From Candidatus Helarchaeota archaeon (lineage in GTDB: Archaea; Asgardarchaeota; Lokiarchaeia; Helarchaeales; HEL-GB-A): a stretch of 7,684 bases of DNA. The stretch spans positions 1-7,684 of the forward strand of contig JAEOSY010000450.1 in the NCBI GenBank assembly GCA_016840125.1, written 5' to 3'. Position numbers and translations under genes: made by a program. The notes below the pieces were generated by a model, which saw only the letters and a list, made by a program, of their open reading frames with translations, did not search any database and was not told the DNA's origin. Positions 1 to 5,727 of this stretch are shown piece by piece; within the stretch, counting starts at the first letter, position 1, and each line of letters begins with the position of its first letter.

Positions 1-1
1 G

Positions 2-433
2 ACTTTACAAGTACAATTAACAACTTGGGCATTAATAGATTTGTGGCTAAAACGATACAATATTAAATCTGAAAGATTATATTATCATCAGTTCGAGTTT
101 CTAATGAAATATTTTTCACCTATAGTTGCCTCTTTAATAAATCGATACCGATTTAACAATGTCAATAAAATAAGAATTCTAGATAGGGACTATTATGAAT
201 TTGAACATAAAATAAGAAATTGTACAGGCACGCCTCTCTTAGATGGAGGCGTGCATTACATACGGATGAAATTAATTAAGCAGACATTCGACAATGTACA
301 TGCATCCGTAGATAATCAATTAAAATTAAGAGACCATCCACCTGAAATATATACTAAAACAATTCGGACTAAGCTTAAAGAAAAATTTTACGTTCAAAGG
401 AAGTTACCTAGTAAAAAAAGAATAAAAACTTAA
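2..433 (+). CDS. Basic protein of unknown function, 5'-truncated by the window edge
   Basis: The reading frame is open from the second base of the window to a TAA at 431-433, so about 143 C-terminal residues are visible and the true start lies outside. A TTG at 41 could be read as a start, but the frame continues upstream without a stop, so a truncated gene is more likely. The visible part is rich in Lys, Arg and Tyr and ends in a very basic tail (QRKLPSKKRIKT), which suggests nucleic-acid binding. I see no catalytic motif, membrane segment or Cys/His zinc site and do not recognise the family. The next gene starts 22 nt downstream on the same strand, so the two are probably cotranscribed. A GC-rich perfect hairpin at 228-254 lies inside the frame and contrasts with its AT-rich surroundings. 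It could be the end of a mobile-element or replication protein, but nothing visible proves that. Confidence 0.6.
   Translation, partial: TLQVQLTTWALIDLWLKRYNIKSERLYYHQFEFLMKYFSPIVASLINRYRFNNVNKIRILDRDYYEFEHKIRNCTGTPLLDGGVHYIRMKLIKQTFDNVHASVDNQLKLRDHPPEIYTKTIRTKLKEKFYVQRKLPSKKRIKT
228..254. repeat. Perfect 9-bp GC-rich inverted repeat inside a coding region
   Basis: GCACGCCTC at 228-236 is the exact reverse complement of GAGGCGTGC at 246-254, leaving a 9-nt loop. It lies inside the first gene, whose surroundings are strongly AT-rich. No U-run follows, so it is not a standard intrinsic terminator. It could be an RNA hairpin, a protein-binding palindrome, or a remnant of a small palindromic insertion that kept the reading frame. 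Confidence 0.6.
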
Positions 434-442
434 TTTTTTTAA

Positions 443-448
443 AGAGGT
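443..448 (+). promoter_or_regulatory. Shine-Dalgarno site of the 413-residue gene
   Basis: AGAGGT lies 7 nt before the ATG at 456 and matches the 16S rRNA 3' tail. It supports this start over internal codons and indicates leadered translation directly after the upstream gene. Confidence 0.65.
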
Positions 449-455
449 CTTTAAA

Positions 456-1697
456 ATGGTTGTCGAAAAAATAGAATCTGAAATAAATGAAAAGGATGAT
501 AAGCTATCCAATAAAACTGAATTAGGGCGGGGGCAATTGAAAAAGCCCCATACTGAAAAAGAACTTTCAGAAGAGATGAAAGATAGAATTATTCTATATT
601 CTTTCAAAAGCGTATTATGGCTAAGAATTTGGAAAAAATTATATGATATTGAGAAAAAACTCTTTGCTCTCCCAAATTTTGAGGGTTTTTTTTATAGCCA
701 TTTGAAAGGTAGCAAAGAATTAGATATCAAAAAGCTTTTCGAGAAAAAACTCTCCCCTCAAAAACTGTCAAAATTAATTCTATTTGATTCAGATATTGAG
801 GAAGATTTGACAAATAAACAAAAAGATTCTCTCAATTTTTTGAAAATCTTAATAGATTTAAACGCAATAACTTATAGATCTAGTAAGAGAAATGGAAAAT
901 TTCTGATTATTTTGAATTCAAGGAGTCCTAAACTCACTCAAGTAACTCAGTTATTAAACGAAAAAGGTCTTATGGTTGTACGTAATGCGCTATACAAATT
1001 ATCGGCCTTCATAATTAATGGTAATAAATATAAAATTGTGGAAATCAAAAATAACAAATATAGAATCACAGAACAGGGTTTAAAATTATGGGATATTTTA
1101 TTTGAGCAAAATAAAGGGAAATTTACGGATATTTCAAAGGTTATAGAAAAGTATATTGATTTAATTAATAATCTGAGGAATGAAGAGAAAAAATTCTCTA
1201 AAGAGATTAGAAAATCTAGAAAATATTTGCTGAAATTAAACAATGTACTGAATGATGAAATTTTAAAATTTAACAAAAACCGGGAAGAGTTGGAACAAAA
1301 AATAAAAAGTTTAAAAGAAGTCCTTGATAAAGAGAAAAAAACCACTAGTATCGAAGATTTAGAAGATATTTTTCTTGAATATTATACAAAAAATAAAAAA
1401 TTGAAAGAGTTTGATATTTTAAGTCATATTTCGGAGCAGGGCAAGGAATTAAATCAGGAGATAACTAAAGACCTCAAAAATCTACTTTTATACGAAAGCA
1501 GATTGAACATTATTACAAGAGATTTAAGAGTAATGAACGATGTTGAAGAAATTGAACAAAAAATTAATGAATCTGAAAATGAATTCTCTCTCTTAGAAGA
1601 GGAAATCGAAGAAAATTCTATTTTAAAAGAGGATCAGTATGATAAATATGAAGATTTCCTCTCTGATTTCGAAAAGTTTAAGAAAAACTTCGTGTAG
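456..1697 (+). CDS. Winged-helix and coiled-coil protein of unknown function (413 aa)
   Basis: The ATG at 456 has a good Shine-Dalgarno 7 nt upstream and the frame ends in TAG at 1695-1697. Residues 1-45 are charged and probably disordered. Residues 46-115 look helical. Residues 120-215 look like a winged-helix unit: predicted helices (KDSLNFLKILIDLNAI and TQVTQLLNEKGL) are followed by short strands and a typical wing-to-last-helix sequence, KYRITEQGLKLWDIL, at 201-215. Residues about 226-298 and 330-395 are long charged helices with heptad-like spacing, probably coiled coils, ending in an acidic stretch (EEEIEENS). There is no signal peptide or membrane segment, so it is probably a cytoplasmic, oligomeric protein. 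Archaeal plasmids, viruses and integrated elements often encode such proteins as regulators or partition-like factors, but I cannot assign a function. Codon use is extremely A/T-biased, unlike the minus-strand operon. Confidence 0.85.
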   Translation: MVVEKIESEINEKDDKLSNKTELGRGQLKKPHTEKELSEEMKDRIILYSFKSVLWLRIWKKLYDIEKKLFALPNFEGFFYSHLKGSKELDIKKLFEKKLSPQKLSKLILFDSDIEEDLTNKQKDSLNFLKILIDLNAITYRSSKRNGKFLIILNSRSPKLTQVTQLLNEKGLMVVRNALYKLSAFIINGNKYKIVEIKNNKYRITEQGLKLWDILFEQNKGKFTDISKVIEKYIDLINNLRNEEKKFSKEIRKSRKYLLKLNNVLNDEILKFNKNREELEQKIKSLKEVLDKEKKTTSIEDLEDIFLEYYTKNKKLKEFDILSHISEQGKELNQEITKDLKNLLLYESRLNIITRDLRVMNDVEEIEQKINESENEFSLLEEEIEENSILKEDQYDKYEDFLSDFEKFKKNFV

Positions 1698-1703
1698 ATT
1701 TTA

Positions 1704-1711
1704 GGGGTGAT
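1704..1711 (+). promoter_or_regulatory. Strong Shine-Dalgarno of the small TTG-started gene
   Basis: GGGGTGAT, with GGTGAT a perfect match to the usual archaeal anti-Shine-Dalgarno tail, sits 8 nt before TTG at 1720. An in-frame TGA at 1711-1713 rules out any start further upstream, so this site fixes the TTG start and is the main evidence that the small frame is translated. Confidence 0.6.
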
Positions 1712-1719
1712 GATTTATC

Positions 1720-1878
1720 TTGGATTTTTGGTTTAGAAATAAAAAAGGTTTTTTAAAAATAAGTGTAAATAGTAATGGTTACTATGATTTTAAAGCTAAA
1801 GGAACTCAAGATGATGTTCAAAACTTAATAAAATTTTTGTTAAAAATACTGCAACTGGGGCCAGCTATCACTCATTAA
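1720..1878 (+). CDS. Small protein (52 aa), probably the first part of a frameshifted gene
   Basis: A TTG start at 1720 with a strong Shine-Dalgarno opens a 52-codon frame ending in TAA at 1876-1878. The peptide begins MDFWFRNKKGFLKISV and has a plausible strand-strand-helix pattern (SVNSNGYYDFKAKG, then DDVQNLIKFLLKILQ). It follows the 413-residue gene by 22 nt on the same strand and shares its A/T-rich codon use, so it probably belongs to the same transcript. The last residues (GPAITH) lie after a GGGG run at 1857-1860. If one G is skipped there, the frame continues for 35 more residues to TGA at 1964-1966, giving an 81-residue product. I do not recognise the family. Confidence 0.5.
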   Translation: MDFWFRNKKGFLKISVNSNGYYDFKAKGTQDDVQNLIKFLLKILQLGPAITH

Positions 1879-1966
1879 AAGAAGTTCCAACGAAATAATT
1901 TACGATAATAACAATCTCCTTATAACTTCTTATGGAAATTCTTCATTTACTTGTAACAAGCAATGA
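1857..1966 (+). pseudogene. Out-of-frame 3' continuation of the small gene
   Basis: Reading with one G fewer in the GGGG run at 1857-1860 continues the small protein as GQLSLIKRSSNEIIYDNNN and onward to TGA at 1964-1966. The stretch has no start codon of its own, but its composition looks like normal protein for this region. The simplest readings are a one-base insertion that broke the gene, a homopolymer sequencing or assembly error, or programmed +1 frameshifting. The sequence alone does not decide between them. Confidence 0.4.
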
Positions 1967-2096
1967 GATCTTACGGAACGCAACACTCTTGCGAAAACGA
2001 AAGTCTCTTGCGGTTTAAAACGAAAATTTCTTTCACTTTGACCGAAAAATTCTTGCGGAACGAAAATTCCTATCGGAGAACGAAAATCTCTTGTGG
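1958..2096. repeat. Irregular array of about 6-7 degenerate 18-bp direct repeats
   Basis: Copies resembling AACGAAAATCTCTTGCGG start at about 1977, 1996, 2019, 2041, 2059 and 2079, and a weaker half copy (TCTTACGG) ends at 1976. Spacing is irregular, about 18-23 bp. The conserved parts are the AACGAAA start and the CTTGCGG end, and the middle varies. An inverted fragment TTTTCGT follows at 2111-2117. There are no uniform spacers, so this is not a CRISPR array. The period is not a steady multiple of three, which argues against a coding repeat. It could be an iteron-like protein-binding array, a decayed tandem repeat, or scarring at an insertion boundary. Confidence 0.65.
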
Positions 2097-2108
2097 TGCT
2101 GGTAAACC

Positions 2109-2114
2109 TTTTTT
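2109..2114 (+). terminator. Possible oligo-T terminator for the plus-strand genes
   Basis: A run of six T on the plus strand lies about 140 nt beyond the last plus-strand stop codon. Archaeal RNA polymerase can terminate at such U-tracts without a hairpin. The run is short and its distance is large, so support is weak. Confidence 0.25.
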
Positions 2115-2120
2115 CGTAAA

Positions 2121-2137
2121 GATTAAATTAAAAAAAG
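2121..2137 (-). terminator. Possible oligo-T terminator for the minus-strand operon
   Basis: On the minus strand this reads TTTTTTT followed by AATTTAATC, about 115 nt after the TAG of the VWA gene. It is preceded by a C-rich transcript segment (the complement of 2142-2159). Oligo-U tracts are the usual archaeal termination signal. No GC-rich stem was found directly in front of it. Confidence 0.35.
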
Positions 2138-2252
2138 ATATAGGGGGAGGGGATTGGGGTTAAAACTCGTTATTAGGGCAGTACCTTTCACTTTTCTTCA
2201 CCTTCCCCTGATGCTGTTAACCCTCTCATCTTTTCCTATTTAAAACTAGTGC

Positions 2253-3764
2253 CTAATTTTTCTTGAAAACAAGGGAGTTCACAATTTTTGTTAATTGGTG
2301 GAGGTTCCAGCACTCGACAACAGTGTGACAGCTTCCTTCGTAAGCTGCCATGATTGAATCCCCGGTGTTCCAATGAAATCGCGGTTCTGGATTGAGCCAG
2401 ATAACACGGCTCACTTTGCGGTTCCACAGCTCCAGAAGATCCCCCCGAGCGGGATTGTCATTGTTGCGGGCGTCGCCGATGATGATGAGCGTCGTCCGAC
2501 TTGTCAAGTCCCCCCCGTAGTGGGATTGGAACGTGGAGAAAGCCGCCCCGAAGTCACTGTATCCATAGCGATCAACTTGGGAGTTTGTCAGTATGGAGTT
2601 GAAATCCAGCGTGTCTAAGAGCATGGGTCGCAGGTTTATCTCATCGATCTCACTCACGAAGACAAAGGACCTCACTCGTGAAAAGGCGCGGGAGAGATGT
2701 GACAGGAAATACAGGAAGAATTCAACGGTATCCTTCACGGATCCTGAGACGTCGCAAAGCGCAAATATTTCGGGTTTGGTGATTCGCCGTTTTTTGAAGG
2801 TTAATGCGATGGGATACCCCCCGTATTTCAAGCTGGACCTGATTGTTCTCTTGATATGAAGTTTACCTCGATCCACAATTTTATCTCGGAAGCTGATTCG
2901 CGTTGCAATTTTGTAGGCCAACTGCTCAATGAGCCGCTTGACGTCCCGCGCCTTACCGGTGTCAAGGTGTTCAAACGGCACCGTCATGAGGGGTAATTTT
3001 TCAGGAACTGGGACTGCTTGGGTCTGAGAACACCGCAATTGTAAGGCGATCATAAACATATTTTGAAAGTTCTGAAACTGAGTAAGGGCATACTCCGTGA
3101 GTTGGCTAGTTATTTCTTTGTCCTGCAGCGCACCTGCCATTTTAAACAGGAACTTATGCAATGCCAGTCTAATTTTCGGCCAATTGATATTCTTCAAGGC
3201 AACTTGCGGGTCATTGTTGTTAAACTCAATAAATTCGCGAACTATTCGCTGTGTATATTGGTCCAGCTCCGATTGGGAACTGTAAAAAAGCTGGTGAAAC
3301 AAATCCTTATTGATACGTTCGTCCGGACTAAACTGGGTTAGCAATTCCCTTAGCTGTTCGACACCCTCGGGTGGGCGCGGTGGACTTATCCTCTTCGAGC
3401 CGCCACCTTTACCCCGGAAGTGTTTCTGAAACGTGAGATGGTGGGATTTGAAGGTTTTAGAAATCGAATCCAATGGAGAATTCTCTAACAATGGAAGTTG
3501 TTGAACTCGCTTTTCATGTGGCTGCTCTGTCGTCTCCTGTTGATTCAAAAAGAAGGCGTTAAACAAATAATCAAAGAGAGCGTAATCTCGTTGTGACTTA
3601 ATGAGAGTGGAGCGTAGCGCATAATAGAATGCTGAAAAGTCCAGCAGGGGCGTCTGTAAGAGAGCATTCGCACAATCTAGGTCCTCTGCGGTAGTTATCC
3701 TTACCCCGCCCTGCCGGAGCAGTGAAATGAATTGAATTAATTTCGCATCCATGGTTTCACGCAC
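2253..3764 (-). CDS. CoxE-type VWA domain protein with MIDAS site (503 aa)
   Basis: VWA proteins of this type pair with a MoxR AAA+ ATPase and hold or recognise its client through a divalent-metal site. Residues about 8-70 match the helical N-terminal part of CoxE proteins (FISLLRQGGVRITTAEDLD and a following LFDYLFNAFF). A low-complexity basic linker with RGKGGGSKR lies around 117-125. The segment SLKYGGYPIALTFKKRR (311-327) leads into the VWA domain. MIDAS residues are visible: DVSGS at 338-342, Ser403-Asp404 in place of the usual Thr-Asp, and GDARNN at 430-435 with Asp431. The C-terminal WLNPEPRFHWNTGDS is the family's hallmark ending. There is no signal peptide, so it is cytoplasmic. The GTG at 3764 overlaps the upstream stop by 8 nt; an ATG four codons later (3752) is an equally good or better start (499 aa). 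The tight overlap suggests translational coupling. The name CoxE would imply a cox role that is not shown here. Confidence 0.93.
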   Translation of the reverse strand: MRETMDAKLIQFISLLRQGGVRITTAEDLDCANALLQTPLLDFSAFYYALRSTLIKSQRDYALFDYLFNAFFLNQQETTEQPHEKRVQQLPLLENSPLDSISKTFKSHHLTFQKHFRGKGGGSKRISPPRPPEGVEQLRELLTQFSPDERINKDLFHQLFYSSQSELDQYTQRIVREFIEFNNNDPQVALKNINWPKIRLALHKFLFKMAGALQDKEITSQLTEYALTQFQNFQNMFMIALQLRCSQTQAVPVPEKLPLMTVPFEHLDTGKARDVKRLIEQLAYKIATRISFRDKIVDRGKLHIKRTIRSSLKYGGYPIALTFKKRRITKPEIFALCDVSGSVKDTVEFFLYFLSHLSRAFSRVRSFVFVSEIDEINLRPMLLDTLDFNSILTNSQVDRYGYSDFGAAFSTFQSHYGGDLTSRTTLIIIGDARNNDNPARGDLLELWNRKVSRVIWLNPEPRFHWNTGDSIMAAYEGSCHTVVECWNLHQLTKIVNSLVFKKN

Positions 3765-5697
3765 TCAAAAGTTGTTGAAGTTCTTTTTTCAGGACCCCTT
3801 TTTCGAAGGAGAGGACTCCCGCCAAGAGAGATTTAGTCTGACTCGCGGGGTACTTCCGGTCAATGGCACCCAACCCTTGCAAAGCGAGCCGGCGAAGTCG
3901 GGTTGTATTGCCCCGCTCTAAAAAAATGGACAGGAGGAGGGGGGCAAATTCCAATTCGGGGTCTCGGGATATAACACACACAAAGGGTTCCAAGTGCTTC
4001 CCCCTCAACCGCATCCCCAACGCCTCCAATACATCGAACCGTTTCGCTTGAAGAAACAATTCGAGAAGTTCTTCCTTCAGCGAACTTGGAGCCCCCTCAA
4101 GCAGGAAAACTACTTGCCTTACAGTGCCAGTTGCGATGATATGGCTCCGAAACAGTTCTGGGGTCAGGTGGCTAATTAGAGCATCCCCCACTGGCGAGAT
4201 TCGGAGGAAGGGGAGGTCATGCCGTCCTCTGTACTCAATATACGCATATCCCTCTGAGAGGGCTTCATTAATAAATGCCTGAATTTGAGGGAGGGTGAAT
4301 TGAGATAACGTCCCATAAGAGTTTTTCTTCTGAAGGTCGTGACCTGTGATTTTTTTGCTTTTTGAACCTTTGAGGATCAATTTCAGTCCAGTCCGACCAA
4401 CGAGCCCATCCACTTCTTTCAACGCTAAGAGGACGAACAAGAGAGGTTCCTTGATGAGTTCCCCTTTAGACACCTGGTATTTTTTGAATAACTGCTGCAC
4501 ATATGTAAATGCATCATGAATTGTTTTTAGAAAATTTTCCTCATTGAGGGCATTCTGATCTAAACTGTAGCCACACGAACATACCTGAAATTGCATCTCA
4601 TGCACTCTCGGTATTTCCTGTAGTTCGGATTTTAGTTTTCCAATCAGCTGTAAAACCCGCACACACTTTGCGTCAAAAGAGGGGGAGAACAACCAATCAC
4701 TCGTCTGATCCTTCAGTAACCCAAGATTCCGCTCTAGCTCCTGCAACTTAGCTCCAATTCCCTCTAACTTCTCGTAGTATGCTTTATGGGATTTCTGATA
4801 CGCTTTGAAATATTTTTCTTCAAACTGATTCCGGATCTCTAGCATCGCTGCTTCTAGTGCCTGTAAATCCTCATATTCACTAATATTGTTCATGACCTGC
4901 GCCAATTGTGCCGAGAGCAGGCTGAACTCCTCAAGATGTGCATGGTAAGGGTGAATAAAGGTGAGGGTTTCGGCGAGTAATTTGCATACCGCGAGCTCAG
5001 GGACTTTACTAATGAGTGGAGATGATCTCAACTTTCTTATTTGACTGTCTTTGAAGGAGATGAGTACTCCCTTTTCAATAAATAAATCTCTGAGTGCAAC
5101 CAAGGAGGAATAGAACTCGTGCCACAGAATGCTATCAACGTCCTGCGCGCTAATTGACTTGTTTCGTTCAAATGCGAACCAGAAGGAGAGACCCGACATG
5201 AGTGAAATTTCCGGGAAGTGCGAAAGGACGGGTTTGAAGAGGTTGAGTAATTGTTGGTACTGCTCCTTCGTAACCGGTAATCCATCCCATAGCTCCCCTA
5301 TGAATTTGCTGACCTTCTGAAAGTCTTGGGGTGAGAGGTCACTGGGATCCCCTCCCTTTCTAGGGGAGTACTCAAAGATTTCCACCAGATCCGCCCACAG
5401 TTGTTGTGTATCCTCCGTCAGCTGCTGCTGGTCATACTTTTGCTGCATCTCTTGGAGAAACTGGTGGATGAAGGGTTTGCGAATAGAGGGAGCTGCGAAC
5501 GGGAGTGCCTCCACAAAGCGCTCTTTCCGTATGCTACACTGGCTATAGCCACTGGTGGGATTGATAATTTTGAGATACTTTGAACTCTCACCCAAACACA
5601 CCACTACGTATTTCCCGTGACCCCACCCGAGCTGTACCACGATTAATTGGTTCTCAAAGAGCGGAGATTTCTCCACAGAATCAGATTCATTTCCCAC
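3757..5697 (-). CDS. Large multidomain protein with RQC-like winged helix (646 aa)
   Basis: I do not recognise a full-length family. Residues about 15-65 look strand-rich (LIVVQLGWGHGKYVVVCLG), perhaps a small SH3-like barrel. Residues 66-250 are mainly helical. Residues about 251-330 form long charged helices likely to be a coiled coil. CSCG at 373-376 resembles half of a zinc knuckle without a partner. Residues about 430-511 strongly recall the RQC winged helix of RecQ helicases: GRTG (434-437), LKGSKSKKI (442-450), His453, SYG (460-462), then the helix SEGYAYIEYR and a wing ending in LRISPVGDAL. No Walker, DEAD-box or nuclease motif is present, so it is not a helicase. Residues about 540-646 look like HEAT-type helical repeats (LRRLALQGLGAIDRK). 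The GTG start at 5697 is supported by GGAAGGG 5 nt upstream. It sits between the MoxR and VWA genes, so it is probably their dedicated adaptor or client. Confidence 0.85.
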   Translation of the reverse strand: MGNESDSVEKSPLFENQLIVVQLGWGHGKYVVVCLGESSKYLKIINPTSGYSQCSIRKERFVEALPFAAPSIRKPFIHQFLQEMQQKYDQQQLTEDTQQLWADLVEIFEYSPRKGGDPSDLSPQDFQKVSKFIGELWDGLPVTKEQYQQLLNLFKPVLSHFPEISLMSGLSFWFAFERNKSISAQDVDSILWHEFYSSLVALRDLFIEKGVLISFKDSQIRKLRSSPLISKVPELAVCKLLAETLTFIHPYHAHLEEFSLLSAQLAQVMNNISEYEDLQALEAAMLEIRNQFEEKYFKAYQKSHKAYYEKLEGIGAKLQELERNLGLLKDQTSDWLFSPSFDAKCVRVLQLIGKLKSELQEIPRVHEMQFQVCSCGYSLDQNALNEENFLKTIHDAFTYVQQLFKKYQVSKGELIKEPLLFVLLALKEVDGLVGRTGLKLILKGSKSKKITGHDLQKKNSYGTLSQFTLPQIQAFINEALSEGYAYIEYRGRHDLPFLRISPVGDALISHLTPELFRSHIIATGTVRQVVFLLEGAPSSLKEELLELFLQAKRFDVLEALGMRLRGKHLEPFVCVISRDPELEFAPLLLSIFLERGNTTRLRRLALQGLGAIDRKYPASQTKSLLAGVLSFEKGVLKKELQQLLSA

Positions 5698-5702
5698 CGT
5701 AA

Positions 5703-5709
5703 CCCTTCC
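5703..5709 (-). promoter_or_regulatory. Shine-Dalgarno site for the 646-residue gene
   Basis: On the minus strand GGAAGGG lies 5 nt before GTG at 5697-5695. The frame upstream is open back to the MoxR stop but has no ATG, GTG or TTG, so this site settles the GTG start. Confidence 0.5.
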
Positions 5710-5727
5710 GCGTAATTTAGTGATGGA

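Larger units (their letters stand above)
1967..2252. other. Noncoding convergence zone between the AT-rich block and the minus-strand operon
   Basis: I see no convincing gene here. The zone holds most of the degenerate repeat array (to 2096), a T-run at 2109-2114, an A-run at 2130-2136, and a G-rich tract at 2142-2159 with three runs of four or five G (GGGGG, GGGG, GGGG). From 2161 to 2252 no further structure is evident. Transcription from both sides converges here, and the base composition changes across it. Confidence 0.6.

Noticed and set aside
2..433. Transposase or TnpB assignment
   Set aside because: No DDE, HUH or RuvC-type motif or zinc finger is visible in the available part, so naming it would be a guess.
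947..1345. Minus-strand frame opposite the 413-residue gene
   Set aside because: The Phe/Leu/Ser-rich translation is the expected antisense of a Lys/Glu/Asn-rich gene, not a membrane protein.
1977..2096. CRISPR array
   Set aside because: Repeats are short and degenerate, there are no uniform unique spacers, and no cas genes are present.
1963..2163. 66-codon plus-strand frame over the repeat array
   Set aside because: It is a translation of degenerate repeats whose period is not a steady multiple of three. It has no ribosome binding site and unnatural composition.
2373..2859. Plus-strand frames antisense to the VWA gene
   Set aside because: They are shadows of a clearly conserved minus-strand coding sequence and lack recognisable domains.
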